A stretch of DNA of 64,000 nucleotides from Actinoallomurus iriomotensis (GCF_030269445.1 NZ_BSTJ01000008.1:186001-250000), one strand, 5' to 3'. Positions 6,185 through 15,543 are shown, numbered from the stretch's first letter. The notes: generated from the letters alone by a model not told the origin. Program-made: numbers and translations.

Positions 6185-8941
6185 TCAGTCGGTGTCCGAC
6201 GACGGGATGTAGGCGCCGGGCACCTTGTCCGGCGCGTAGATCTTGCTCTCACCCGGGTACGGCTTCTTCCACCCGTGAGCCTCGTACCACGAGAAGTGGT
6301 TCATCTGCTCGGGGTTGGCGGAGTCGGCCTTGGCGTTGGGCGCGGAGAAGGGCTGCTTGGCCTTCCATGCCTGCCACTGCGCCGCCACCTGCTGCTCGGC
6401 CTTCGGCACGGCCGCCGTCGTCGGCGCGGCCGCGGCCTTCGGGTCCTGCGCCGCGGGGGTGTCCGCGCCACAGGTCGGCAGGGTGGAAAGGCCCAGGGTC
6501 AGCGATGTCCGGTTGGGCAGCGCGGTGAACGGTTTGTAGTCGGGCTTGTTGGTGAAGGCGGCGCTCATCGGCGTGGCGGCGCTGTCCTTCTGGTTCATCG
6601 GGTGGACCCCGAGGATCTGCTCGATCGTGCGGATCATCGTGATCTGCGAGTAGTAGTGATTGTCGACGGTGCCGTGCTGGGCCCAGGGGCTGATGATCTG
6701 GATCGGGGCGCGGTGGCCGTCGACGTGGTCGGTGCCGGCCTGGGAGTCGTCCTCGACCACGAAGATCGCGGAGTCCTTCCAGTACTTGCTGTGCGAGATC
6801 TCGTCGACGATCTTGCCGACGGCCAGGTCGTTGTCCGCGACCTGAGCGGCCCCGTTCGGCGGACCACCGGTGTGGTCGCTGGAGAGCCAGAACATGTTGA
6901 GGTTCGCCGGGCCGTTCTTCTCGAAGTCACGCTTCCAGATCTCGTACCGGTAGATGTCCGGGACGCTGGTGTCGAACTTCGGGAAGCCGTGCACCGACAC
7001 GTTGTTCAGTGACGGGATCGGCGAGTAGGAGTTCATCGGGTAGGCGGTGTCCTGCGCGGGGTTCGCCGCCATGGTCTTGGTGTCGCAGTACAGGTTCTGC
7101 CAGGTCGCGCCGGCCGGCTTGGTCAGGAACTGCTGGAACTCACCGAAGTCCCGTACGGTCTTGCCCGCCGCCTGCGCACCGGACCAGATGAAGCCGGTCC
7201 GCTGGTGGCCGAGAGCGTCGTCCTCGGTGTCGTAGCTGCGCAGGTACTCACCGGCCGAGGACTCGGTGTACTCCGGGTCGTCGGCCTGCATCAGCCAGTT
7301 GTGACCCTCGGCGGAGTTCGTGCCGATGTCGTACGTGTTGTCGTACAGCCCGAACTGCTCGGTCAGCGCGTGCTGGTTCGGCGTCACGTTCTCGCCGTAC
7401 TGGGCCAGCGTCGGGTCGCCGTTGCCCTTCGCGATGTCGCCGAAGAGCTGGTCGTAGGTCCGGTTCTCCTTGACGAGCATGAAGACGTGCTTGATCGTCG
7501 AGGGGTCGCCGAGCCGCTGCGGGACCGCCACCGCGTGCGCGGAGCGGCCGTTGGCCAGCTTGACGTCGTTCTTGCCCCAGCCGTTCTGCGCGAAGACCTT
7601 GGCCGTGTAGGACCGGATGACCTTGTCGCTCGGCAGTTTGAACCGCTGCAGGCTGGACGTGGTGTCGTGGGTGCCGTGTCCGGCGCTGTTGGCGGGCGGC
7701 GTACGGCGGGCGTCGATGCCACGGGTGTTGGAGACCAGCACGTCGTCGCCGACAGTGGTGATCTCCGCGGGGAAGTAGTCGGTCGGGAGCAGGCCGACGT
7801 AGCTGACCGGCTCCAGCGGCTTCGTGTACCGGTAGACGGCGACCGCGTTGGCGCGGCCGAGCGTCACCAGCAGGTGACCGTCCTTCGTGAGCGTGGCCGC
7901 GTCGGGCTCGTAGCCCACCGACGCCTCCGGCCACGGCTGGGTGGCGATGGTCTGGACGACCTTGTTCTTGGCGGTGTCGATGACGGACACGTTGTTGGTG
8001 GCCGTGTTGGTGACGAACAGCGCCCCGTTCTTGGCGTACAGGGCGGTCGGGTGCAGGCCGACGTCGATGCTCGCGGCGGCGGCAGCGGGGTTCGCCGGGT
8101 CGATGACGCTGACCGTGCCGGTGGTGGTGGCACCGGTCTTCGGGTCGGCCGGCACCTGGGTGCCGTAGGAGTTGATCGTGGTGTCGCCGGGCTTGGCCGG
8201 GCGGCCGCCCTCGTTGCTGACGTACAGCTTGCCGCCGACGAGCGCCACGCCGCGCGGGGCGTTGCCCACGGCCCAGCTCTGCTGGACGGCCCCGGTCGCC
8301 GCGTCGATGGCGACCACGCGGTTCTGGCCGTTGACGGCGGAGTACACGGTCTTGCCGTCGGGCGAGAACACCGCCTGAGCCACCAGCGCGTGCTTGGCCC
8401 CGTCCGCCGGGATCTTGACGGCGACGGGGTTGGCGAGCGTGCCGTCCGCGTTCACGGTGAACTTGGTGTAGCCGTCGGTCTGGCCCAGCCACAGCTGCGA
8501 ACCGTCGGGCGAGTACGTGGGGCCTTCCTGGCCCACGTCGTTGCCGCTGATCTTGAGGTTCGCCGCCGCGTTGTTGCCGACGAGCTGCTGCACCTTCCAG
8601 TTCTTCACGTCCACGATGGCGAGCGCCATGCCGCCGTCGGTGACCGAGGCCGCGACGTGGGTGCCGTCCGGGCTGAGCGTGGACGACATGATCTTGCCGT
8701 TGTTGATGACGAGGCGCTCGCCGATGGGGTCGATGTACTGGTCGCCGGAGACGACCTGGCCCTTTTTGGTGGTCTGGCCGACCTGGTCGGTGCCGAACCC
8801 CGTGGTGGAGGCGTAGGCGATGCTCCCGCTGGCGACGGCGAGAGCAGCGGTGCCGGCCGCCACCGTGTGGATCCGCCGGCCGGTGCGTCTTTCGAAGAAT
8901 CTACGACGGGACTTCGCGACGCGCTGGCGCGTAACGTGCAT
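6185..8941 (-). CDS. Secreted bifunctional YncE-like beta-propeller / alkaline-phosphatase-superfamily phosphoesterase
   Basis: A 918-residue exported protein. An Arg-rich start followed by HTVAAGTAALAVASGSIAYA (about residues 25-44) is a signal peptide. Residues 60-450 form a YncE/surface-layer beta-propeller (repeated SPDG and VVAIDAATGAVQQSW-type blades). Residues 480-800 form a phosphoesterase with VFMLVKENRTYDQLFGD, SDHTGGPP and VVEDDSQAGTDHVDGHRAP, the metal-binding pattern of the phospholipase C/acid-phosphatase branch. Expected to act outside the membrane on phosphate esters; the substrate is unknown. The start lies 4 bases after the stop of the ABC permease gene, so it is the last gene of that operon and ends at a strong terminator. 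Confidence 0.85.
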   Translation of the reverse strand: MHVTRQRVAKSRRRFFERRTGRRIHTVAAGTAALAVASGSIAYASTTGFGTDQVGQTTKKGQVVSGDQYIDPIGERLVINNGKIMSSTLSPDGTHVAASVTDGGMALAIVDVKNWKVQQLVGNNAAANLKISGNDVGQEGPTYSPDGSQLWLGQTDGYTKFTVNADGTLANPVAVKIPADGAKHALVAQAVFSPDGKTVYSAVNGQNRVVAIDAATGAVQQSWAVGNAPRGVALVGGKLYVSNEGGRPAKPGDTTINSYGTQVPADPKTGATTTGTVSVIDPANPAAAAASIDVGLHPTALYAKNGALFVTNTATNNVSVIDTAKNKVVQTIATQPWPEASVGYEPDAATLTKDGHLLVTLGRANAVAVYRYTKPLEPVSYVGLLPTDYFPAEITTVGDDVLVSNTRGIDARRTPPANSAGHGTHDTTSSLQRFKLPSDKVIRSYTAKVFAQNGWGKNDVKLANGRSAHAVAVPQRLGDPSTIKHVFMLVKENRTYDQLFGDIAKGNGDPTLAQYGENVTPNQHALTEQFGLYDNTYDIGTNSAEGHNWLMQADDPEYTESSAGEYLRSYDTEDDALGHQRTGFIWSGAQAAGKTVRDFGEFQQFLTKPAGATWQNLYCDTKTMAANPAQDTAYPMNSYSPIPSLNNVSVHGFPKFDTSVPDIYRYEIWKRDFEKNGPANLNMFWLSSDHTGGPPNGAAQVADNDLAVGKIVDEISHSKYWKDSAIFVVEDDSQAGTDHVDGHRAPIQIISPWAQHGTVDNHYYSQITMIRTIEQILGVHPMNQKDSAATPMSAAFTNKPDYKPFTALPNRTSLTLGLSTLPTCGADTPAAQDPKAAAAPTTAAVPKAEQQVAAQWQAWKAKQPFSAPNAKADSANPEQMNHFSWYEAHGWKKPYPGESKIYAPDKVPGAYIPSSDTD

Positions 8942-8944
8942 GAG

Positions 8945-10297
8945 TTAATCCTTCGTGCTTGCGAGCAGATCGACGTTCCCGTCGAACTGCCACAGGGGAT
9001 TGGGTGCGTCACCGGTCTCGGTGCGCACCGGGAAGTAGCCGTTCACCTCCTTCGGTCCGTCTCCGTCCGCGACGTACCGCCCGTCCGCGGTGACGTCGAG
9101 CTGATAGATGGCCTGGCCGACGGCGGCCGTGCCGGGAAGGTGCCAGGACACGACACAGCGCCAGTCGTTGCCCGGCCCCTGGTCGAGGACCCGGTCGCCG
9201 CCCTTGTCGCAGGACGCGGTGGCCGCGAGCTGCGCCTCGGTGACGTCGGGACGATGGAGCTCCCGCGTCTGCACGCGGTACAGGTGGGCGTACACCGTGG
9301 CGAGCGAGCGCTGCAGCTTGGCCTGCTCGATCCCGGAGCCCTTGGCCGGGGTCACGACGGCGAGCAGTACGGCGGTGAGGCCGACCAGAGCGGCCAGCGG
9401 AAGCGCCCCCGCGACGAGGACGCGCCGGCCCGACCCGTCGTACGCCAGGTCGGTGAAGCCGCGGCGCAGGAACAGGTGGTAGGCCAGCGCGGTCGCGACG
9501 ATCGCCCACGCCAGGCTCACCACGATGCCGATGAGAAGGGGCCCCGTCTGCGCCGGGCTGGTGAACAGCCCGCGCCAGGCGAGGAAGGCGTGGCTCGGCA
9601 GGGCCAGCCGTATCGGCACCGGCAGCGGAAGCAGCTGCGTGAGCTGGAGCGCGAAGGCGAGGAGCGCGGGCATCAACAGGCCCATCGTCGAGCGGCCCAG
9701 GGCGACCGAGCCGAGGAGGCCGACCCCGGCGAACGCCAGCGTCGGCGCCAGCACGCAGGCCCACGAGAGCAGGACCGTGCCGGCCGCGCCCCCCGGACTG
9801 AGGAGATGCCCGTCCAGGCCGACGAGCGGGTGGTCGCCGACCGCGGCCAGACCGCCGGCGATGCCCGACACCGCCAGCCCGGCCACCAGCACCAGGAGCA
9901 CGGTGAGGGTGGCGAGGCCCTTCGCCACGAAGATCCGGCGCGGCGAGCGGACCGCCACGAGGAGGTGGCGCCAGGTGCCCAGCCGGTCCTCGGTCGCGAA
10001 GACGTCGCCGGCGACCAGGGCGGTCAGCAGCGGGAGCGCCCAGCTGCGGGAGAAGTCCAGTACGACCAGGGCCCCCGCCCAGCCGGTGGCGTGCATCCAG
10101 CGGCCGAACACCGTGTCGCTGGGGAGCGTGCTCTGCAGGCTCACCGCGACCACGAACACCGCGGGGGCGATCCAGCAGGCGAGCAGCAGCACCCGGATCC
10201 GCCACTGCGACAGCAGCTTGACCAGCTCGAACCGGTACCCGCGCAGCACCGGCGCCGGCTGGGCCTCGACCCTGGGCGGCGCGGCCACAGTCGTCAT
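8945..10297 (-). CDS. ABC transporter permease with a soluble extracytoplasmic C-terminal domain
   Basis: A 450-residue membrane protein. About six hydrophobic helices occupy residues 30-290 (for example VLLLACWIAPAVFVVAV and LVALVGLTAVLLAVV). A soluble C-terminal segment of roughly 140 residues follows, with two Cys residues (TASCDKGG and WRCVVSW) that could form a disulfide outside the cell. It pairs with the ATPase encoded just upstream and the secreted phosphoesterase just downstream. The ATG at 10297 sits seven bases after GAAGGAGG, supplied by a dispersed repeat element; the same frame is open farther upstream, but that stretch is only the translated repeat. The transported substrate is unknown. 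Confidence 0.75.
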   Translation of the reverse strand: MTTVAAPPRVEAQPAPVLRGYRFELVKLLSQWRIRVLLLACWIAPAVFVVAVSLQSTLPSDTVFGRWMHATGWAGALVVLDFSRSWALPLLTALVAGDVFATEDRLGTWRHLLVAVRSPRRIFVAKGLATLTVLLVLVAGLAVSGIAGGLAAVGDHPLVGLDGHLLSPGGAAGTVLLSWACVLAPTLAFAGVGLLGSVALGRSTMGLLMPALLAFALQLTQLLPLPVPIRLALPSHAFLAWRGLFTSPAQTGPLLIGIVVSLAWAIVATALAYHLFLRRGFTDLAYDGSGRRVLVAGALPLAALVGLTAVLLAVVTPAKGSGIEQAKLQRSLATVYAHLYRVQTRELHRPDVTEAQLAATASCDKGGDRVLDQGPGNDWRCVVSWHLPGTAAVGQAIYQLDVTADGRYVADGDGPKEVNGYFPVRTETGDAPNPLWQFDGNVDLLASTKD

Positions 10298-10365
10298 GAG
10301 GCCTCCTTCGTCAGCCTCATGACAAAGTCGCTGTGTTTTCCGGTGCCCTCGCTTCGCTCGGTCAC
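10298..10365 (-). repeat. Stop-to-start leader repeat, single unit
   Basis: Read on the minus strand the unit begins GTGACCGAGCGAAGCGAGGG. The TGA in those first bases is the stop codon of the ABC ATPase gene. The unit ends GACGAAGGAGGCCTC directly before the ATG of the permease gene. The same element occurs at 28875-29080, 40363-40489 and 53402-53469. Confidence 0.8.
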
Positions 10366-11315
10366 TTGTTCTCCTCATCGGTCTGCCCGGTCATGGCCAG
10401 GAACGCGGCCTCGAGCGGCGACACGACGGGCGCCAGTTCCCGTACCGCCACGTCGGCCCGTACGAGCCGCACCACCAGGTCGTCGAGAACGGGCACCGGC
10501 CCGCGGACCACGAGCACGTCGGTGTCCGGCCGCTCGGCGGGGTCGCGGTCGGACTTGACCTGGAGTCCGGGCGTCTCCAGCGCCACCCGATGAGCCTCGG
10601 CCGGGTCAGAGGTGCGCACCCGGTAGTCGAGCTCGCCGCTCTCGGCGGCGAGCTTGCCCACCGGCCCGGAGAACACGACCCGCCCGGTGGCGAGGAGGGT
10701 GACCTCCGAGCACAGCGCGGCGAGGTCGTCCATCCGGTGGCTGGACAGGACCACCGCGGTCCCGGCCGCGGCGAGCCCGGTGATGACGCGGTGCACGTGG
10801 TGCTTGCCGGCGGGGTCCAGGCCGTTGGCCGGCTCGTCGAGCACGAGCAGCCGCGGTTCGGTCAGCAGCGCGGCGGCGAGCCCGAGCCGCTGGCGCATGC
10901 CGAGAGAGAAGCCCCGGAGGCGGTCGTCGGCGACGTCGGTGAGCCCGACCTGCTCCAGCGCCTCGCCGACGCGTGCGGCCTGACCGGTCTCGTGCCCGCG
11001 CAGTGCGGCCAGGGCCGAGAGGTTCTGCCGCGCGGTGAGCGACGGGTAGAGGCCCGGCCCGTCCACGAAGCCGGAGACGCCGTCGGGGACGGCGAGCGTC
11101 CGCCCGACCGTCGTACCCAGGATCTCCAGCCGGCCGCTGTCGGCGACCGCCAGGCCCAGCAGGAGACCGAGGAGCGTCGTCTTGCCCGCGCCGTTCGGGC
11201 CGACCAGGCCGTGGACCTGCCCGCTTGCCACGTCGAGGTCGACGCCGTCGAGTGCGACCACATCGCCGAAAGACTTCCTGATCCCGCGACCCCGGACTGC
11301 GGGGCTCCTGCGCAT
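10362..11315 (-). CDS. ABC transporter ATP-binding protein
   Basis: A 317-residue ABC ATPase: Walker [10 protein letters not shown] near residue 39, signature [16 protein letters not shown], Walker [18 protein letters not shown], and the switch His in [10 protein letters not shown]. The C-terminal about 90 residues are the regulatory extension seen in multidrug/ABC-2-type exporters. First gene of a leftward operon with the permease and secreted phosphoesterase. It is divergent from the EF-G-like gene, sharing a 236-base intergenic region. Confidence 0.9.
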   Translation of the reverse strand: MRRSPAVRGRGIRKSFGDVVALDGVDLDVASGQVHGLVGPNGAGKTTLLGLLLGLAVADSGRLEILGTTVGRTLAVPDGVSGFVDGPGLYPSLTARQNLSALAALRGHETGQAARVGEALEQVGLTDVADDRLRGFSLGMRQRLGLAAALLTEPRLLVLDEPANGLDPAGKHHVHRVITGLAAAGTAVVLSSHRMDDLAALCSEVTLLATGRVVFSGPVGKLAAESGELDYRVRTSDPAEAHRVALETPGLQVKSDRDPAERPDTDVLVVRGPVPVLDDLVVRLVRADVAVRELAPVVSPLEAAFLAMTGQTDEENK

Positions 11316-11504
11316 GTCGGTCTCCTCTGATCGATCTTCAGCAGGAGGACCCTAGGGAGCGCGGTTTGCCGTGGAGGGGCGCGCAGTCGAATTTTGGGCG
11401 AACGACGCCAAAGCCGCCAATAAGACAATCAACGGGCGATTGCACACGGCCCGGGAAAATGACGTGCGGTGGCGGGAGCCGCGACTTGATACTTGGGCCG
11501 CAGT

Positions 11505-11516
11505 ACGACCGGTCGT
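11505..11516. promoter_or_regulatory. Perfect palindrome in the EF-G leader
   Basis: ACGACC directly abuts GGTCGT, giving a 12-bp perfect palindrome 35 bases upstream of the EF-G start. It could be an operator for the divergent ABC/EF-G region or a small leader hairpin. A TTGATA lies just upstream at 11486-11491, but I cannot place a convincing -10. Confidence 0.3.
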
Positions 11517-11551
11517 CGTTCACCCATCGAGCGCAGAAGGGATCAAAGCCC

Positions 11552-13645
11552 ATGGCCACCACGACTCGTCTGGATCTGGCCGCGGTCCGCAACATCGGGA
11601 TCATGGCCCACATCGATGCGGGCAAGACGACGACCACCGAGCGGATCCTCTACTACACCGGCGTCGCGTACCGGATCGGCGAGGTCCACGACGGCGACAC
11701 GCTGATGGACCACACCGAGCAGGAGCGCGAACACGGCATCACGATCACGTCCGCCGCGACCACCTGTCACTGGACGGTCGACGGTGCCGACCACGCCGTC
11801 ACCATCATCGACACCCCCGGGCACGTCGACTTCACCGTCGAGGTGGAGCGCTGCCTGCGGGTGCTCGACGGCGCCGTGGCGGTGTTCGACGGGGTCGCGG
11901 GCGTGGAGCCGCAGTCCGAGACCGTCTGGCGCCAGGCCGACCGGTACGGCGTGCCGCGGATCTGCTTCGTCAACAAGCTCGACCGCGCGGGCGCCGACTT
12001 CCACGCCTGCGTCGACACGATCGTCGACCGGCTCGGGGCGGTGCCGCTGGTCCTGCAGTTGCCGATCGGAGCCGAGGCTGCCTTCACGGGCGTCGTCGAC
12101 CTGGTCGGGATGAAGGCCTGCGTCTGGCACGCCGAGGCGCGCCTCGGTGAGGCGTACGAGGTCACCGGCATCCCGGCCGCGTACGCCGAGGCCGCCCGGC
12201 AGTGGCGCGACCGGCTGCTGGAGACGGTCGCCGAGCACGACGAGGAGATGATGCGGCTGTACGCCGAAGGGCGCGAGCCGTCCGAGGAGCGCCTGCACGC
12301 GGCGATCCGGCGGATCACCATCGCCTCCGGCACGTCGGCGGACGTCACGGTCACGCCGGTGCTCTGCGGCACCGCGTTCAAGAACAAGGGCGTCCAGCCC
12401 CTGCTCGACGCGGTCGTGCGCTACCTGCCGTCACCGCTCGACGTCGAGGTCCTCGACGTCGAACGGAGCGGCCGGATCGCGCCGTCCGACGACGAGCCAC
12501 CGGCCGCCCTGGCGTTCAAGATCGTGACCGACCGGCACCTGGGCGCGCTGGCGTTCGCCCGGATCTACTCCGGCCGGCTGAAACCGGGCATGACGGTGCT
12601 CAACTCCGTCAGCGGACAGAAGGAGCGGATCGGCCGCATCTTCCGGATGTACGGGGCCAGGCGCCAGGAGCTGGACTCGGCGGGCGCGGGCGACATCGTC
12701 GTCCTCATGGGGCTGAAGGGCACCACGACCGGCGACACGCTGTGCGACGAGCGGCGCCCGGTGGTCCTGGAGTCCATGGACCTGCCGGAGCCGGTCATCG
12801 AGGCGGCCGTACGCCCCCGGTCGAGGGCGGACGAAGAGCGGCTCCCGTCGGCGCTCCAGCGGCTCGCCGCGGAGGACCCGTCCTTCGTCGTACGGACCGA
12901 TCCGCAGACCGGCCAGACCGTCATCGGCGGGATGGGTGAGCTGCACCTGTCGATCCTCGTCGACCGGATGGCACGGGAGCTCGGGGTACGGGCCGACCTC
13001 GGCCGGCCACGGGTCGCCTACCGGGAGACCGTCCGCAGGCCGGTGGAGCTGGTCGGCTACACGCATCGGAAACAGACCGGAGGAAGGGGACAGTTCGCCA
13101 AGGTACAGATCTCGATCGAACCGATCGCGGACGGCTACGAGTTCGTGAACAAGGTCACCGGGGGCCGCGTCCCGAAGGAGTTCATCCCGTCGGTGGACGC
13201 CGGCTGCCAGGACGCGATGCAGGCCGGCATCGTGGCCGGGCACGAGATGACGGGCGTACGCGTCACGCTCGTCGACGGCGCCTTCCACGAGCAGGACTCC
13301 TCCGAACTGGCGTTCCGGCAGGCCGGGTACCACGCGTTCCGCGCGGCCGCCCGCCAGGCGGCACCCGTGCTCCTGGAGCCCGTGATGGCGGTCGAGGTCG
13401 TCACCCCCGACGCCGCGATGGGAGAGGTCATCGGCGACCTGAACGCACGCCGCGGCCAGGTGCAGGCCGTGGACGAGCGGTCCGGCGCCCGCCTCATCCG
13501 GGCACTGGTGCCGCTGTCGGAGATGTTCGGCTACGTCAGTGACCTGCGCAGCCGGACCTCGGGACGGGGGAGCCACTCGATGCTGTTCGCCTCCTACGCC
13601 GAGGTCCCACGTGGCCTGACCGAGGCCATCGTCGCCAAGGCGTGA
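11552..13645 (+). CDS. Translation elongation factor G paralogue (EF-G type GTPase)
   Basis: A 697-residue protein with the complete five-domain EF-G layout. GTPase motifs are AHIDAGKTT (residues 19-27), DTPGH, and NKLD in place of the usual NKMD. The switch I segment reads [13 protein letters not shown], with His where EF-G normally has Arg. Domain IV has [18 protein letters not shown] (usual GGSGQ), and domain V ends with [19 protein letters not shown]. It is not in a str operon: no rpsL, rpsG or tuf is nearby. It is therefore probably a second, specialised EF-G, used in stress, ribosome recycling or antibiotic tolerance, rather than the housekeeping copy. ATG 11552 is used because homology starts here; upstream is non-coding. 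Confidence 0.85.
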   Translation: MATTTRLDLAAVRNIGIMAHIDAGKTTTTERILYYTGVAYRIGEVHDGDTLMDHTEQEREHGITITSAATTCHWTVDGADHAVTIIDTPGHVDFTVEVERCLRVLDGAVAVFDGVAGVEPQSETVWRQADRYGVPRICFVNKLDRAGADFHACVDTIVDRLGAVPLVLQLPIGAEAAFTGVVDLVGMKACVWHAEARLGEAYEVTGIPAAYAEAARQWRDRLLETVAEHDEEMMRLYAEGREPSEERLHAAIRRITIASGTSADVTVTPVLCGTAFKNKGVQPLLDAVVRYLPSPLDVEVLDVERSGRIAPSDDEPPAALAFKIVTDRHLGALAFARIYSGRLKPGMTVLNSVSGQKERIGRIFRMYGARRQELDSAGAGDIVVLMGLKGTTTGDTLCDERRPVVLESMDLPEPVIEAAVRPRSRADEERLPSALQRLAAEDPSFVVRTDPQTGQTVIGGMGELHLSILVDRMARELGVRADLGRPRVAYRETVRRPVELVGYTHRKQTGGRGQFAKVQISIEPIADGYEFVNKVTGGRVPKEFIPSVDAGCQDAMQAGIVAGHEMTGVRVTLVDGAFHEQDSSELAFRQAGYHAFRAAARQAAPVLLEPVMAVEVVTPDAAMGEVIGDLNARRGQVQAVDERSGARLIRALVPLSEMFGYVSDLRSRTSGRGSHSMLFASYAEVPRGLTEAIVAKA

Positions 13646-13650
13646 CGCAC

Positions 13651-13689
13651 CCGGGGCGGGCGTCGGCAGCACGCCGGCACCCGCCCCGG
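13651..13689 (+). terminator. Long GC-rich hairpin after the EF-G gene
   Basis: Arms CCGGGGCGGG (13651-13660) and CCCGCCCCGG (13680-13689) pair perfectly, and inner bases CGGC/GCCG extend the stem. There is no T-run, as is common in high-GC actinobacteria. It separates the convergent EF-G and MFS genes. Confidence 0.65.
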
Positions 13690-13783
13690 CACGAACGGCC
13701 GGTGTCCTGAGTCGTTGATTCGGTTCAGCCGTCCGGCGAGGCGCGTGTGGGACCGGGCGGGTGGCGGGTCTCGGTCTGCGGCG

Positions 13784-15271
13784 TCATCGACGACCCCTGC
13801 CCTCCAGGGCGTCGTCCACAGACGAGCGGCGCGGGCGGAGCAGGACGAAGACGGCGACGGCGCACAGCGCGGTGACCAGGGTGACACCGCTGAGGGCCGA
13901 GTGCCAGGCGTCCGTGAACGCGGTGCGCTCCGTGCGGGCGACCTCGCCCGCCGCGATCCGCGCCGCCGCGGCCGGCGATCCGGTCTCCACCCGGATGAGG
14001 CTGACCAGCGCCGCGCCGAACACCGCGATGACCAGGGCCTCGGCCGCGCCGCGCACGGTGTTGAGGAAGCCCGCAGCCGTCCCGGCGCGTGTGGGCTCGA
14101 CGATGTTCATGGCCTGGCCGTCGGTGATCCCGAACGACAGGCCCATCCCGACGCCGATCAGGAGCAGCGGGCCGAGCAGCCCGGCCACGCCGATGCCGGG
14201 ACGCAGCACGGTCAGCCAGGCGTTGCCCGCCGCGATCAGGCCCAGTGCCGCCGTCATCAGCGTGCGGCCGGGCACGCCGCGGGTCACCAGCCGGCCGCCC
14301 AGCGGCGGAACGACCAGCACCGGCGCGGTCAACATGAGCATCAGCACGCCCGACTCGCTCGCCGGAACCCCGTTCACGCCCTGCAGATAGGTGGGCAGGA
14401 ACACCAGCACACCGACGAACCCGATCGAGGTCGCCAGGGTGCCCAGGCACCAGCCCATGAACGGCCGGTTCCGGATCAGCGTCAGGTCCAGCACCGGGTG
14501 GGCGCCACGGCGTTCGACCACGCCGAAGGCCACCAGCAGGAGAGCTCCCACGGCCAGTGCGACGAGCACCGGCGCGGCGCTCCAGCCCTGCTCCGGGCCC
14601 TGCATGATGCCGAACATGAGCGCGGCCAGCCCGCCGACGAAGGTGGTGATCCCCCCATGGTCCACACGGGGACGCTCGCCGGCCCGCGACTCCGGAGCGA
14701 ACCGGCTGCCCGCCAGGACCAGCAGGCCGGCGACCACGTACGCGCCGAACGTGCCGCGCCAGCCGAACCCGCCGATCATCCAGCCGGACAGGCTCGGGCC
14801 GATCGCGATGCCGACGCCGGCCATGGTCCCCATCCCGGCGAACGCACGGGTGCGCGCGGCACCATCGAACGTCGACGCCAGGATCGCCCCGCCCGCGGCC
14901 ATCATCCCGGCGGCTCCCACGCCGGCCAGCAGCCGCGCCGCGTCCAGCAGCCAGATGCCGTTCGCGACCGTGCCGGCCAGCGCCGCCACCGTGAACAGCG
15001 CCGCCCCGAGCGTGAAGACGCGTCGGCGGCCGAACAGATCGGCCAGCGAGCCGCACACGAGCGTGCACGCGGCGAACGTCAGGTTGTATCCGGCGACCAC
15101 CCACTGCAGGGCCGCGCCGGACACGCCCAGGTCGTCCCCGATGCGCGGGACCGCCACCGCGGTGCCCGCGATCGACATGGCCAGCGCCAGGACGCCGAGC
15201 AGCACGGTGGCCGCCGTCACCGGCGGGCTCACCCGCCCCGCGGGCCGCGCGCCGACACTGATGGTGCTCAC
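13784..15271 (-). CDS. MFS drug:H+ antiporter, DHA2 type
   Basis: A 495-residue integral membrane protein with about 14 hydrophobic helices. MFS marks include GSLADLFGRRRVF between helices 2 and 3 and a DHA2-like long middle loop (ESRAGERPRVDHGG). Expected to export hydrophobic compounds using the proton gradient. The GTG at 15271 is preceded by GGGAGGAATGT. Immediately upstream is a MerR-type promoter with a SoxR-like operator (15302-15332), so expression is probably induced by a MerR-family sensor, perhaps by redox-active or cationic drugs. The regulator gene is not adjacent. Confidence 0.85.
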   Translation of the reverse strand: MSTISVGARPAGRVSPPVTAATVLLGVLALAMSIAGTAVAVPRIGDDLGVSGAALQWVVAGYNLTFAACTLVCGSLADLFGRRRVFTLGAALFTVAALAGTVANGIWLLDAARLLAGVGAAGMMAAGGAILASTFDGAARTRAFAGMGTMAGVGIAIGPSLSGWMIGGFGWRGTFGAYVVAGLLVLAGSRFAPESRAGERPRVDHGGITTFVGGLAALMFGIMQGPEQGWSAAPVLVALAVGALLLVAFGVVERRGAHPVLDLTLIRNRPFMGWCLGTLATSIGFVGVLVFLPTYLQGVNGVPASESGVLMLMLTAPVLVVPPLGGRLVTRGVPGRTLMTAALGLIAAGNAWLTVLRPGIGVAGLLGPLLLIGVGMGLSFGITDGQAMNIVEPTRAGTAAGFLNTVRGAAEALVIAVFGAALVSLIRVETGSPAAAARIAAGEVARTERTAFTDAWHSALSGVTLVTALCAVAVFVLLRPRRSSVDDALEGRGRR

Positions 15272-15301
15272 ACATTCCTCCCGTCGTCGGTAGCGGCCCC
15301 C

Positions 15302-15332
15302 ATCCTGAAACCTCAACCAACATTGAGGTCAA
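15302..15332 (-). promoter_or_regulatory. MerR/SoxR-type operator-promoter of the MFS gene
   Basis: On the minus strand TTGACC (15332-15327) and CAGGAT (15307-15302) are separated by 19 bases. The spacer contains CCTCAA-N6-TTGAGG (plus strand 15311-15328), the same half-sites and 6-base centre as the SoxR box of enterobacteria and Streptomyces. The predicted transcription start is about 15295, 24 bases before the GTG, leaving room for the ribosome binding site. Confidence 0.65.
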
Positions 15333-15467
15333 GCCGTCAGGTGCGGCACGGCTGTGGACGCCCGACTCCCGGTCGACTTGGCGAAGACGTCCCGGCGCCG
15401 TCCGTTGTCGGTGATGGGTAGCGCAGCGGAGGATCGGGTGTGTCTTCCCCGCCGACGTTGGCGCGTT

Positions 15468-15543
15468 GGCCATGCTTGAGATCTCACGTGATCATCGGGA
15501 AGGTAGGCCCCTTCCCGATGATCCACAGGTTTCAAGCATGGCC
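15468..15543. repeat. 76-bp imperfect inverted repeat (long hairpin)
   Basis: Outer arms GGCCATGCTTGA (15468-15479) and TCAAGCATGGCC (15532-15543) are perfect. Inner arms GATCATCGGGAAGG (15490-15503) and CCTTCCCGATGATC (15510-15523) are perfect around a 6-base loop. The middle of the stem is unpaired. It lies 23 bases past the end of the DHFR-like gene and about 136 bases upstream of the MFS promoter. It may end the DHFR-like transcript, or be a mobile palindromic element. Confidence 0.75.

Noticed and set aside
7205-10558. A 1117-residue open frame on the plus strand opposite the phosphoesterase and ABC genes
   Set aside because: It is the antisense shadow of well-supported genes; composition is Arg/Gly/Val-rich without any family motif.
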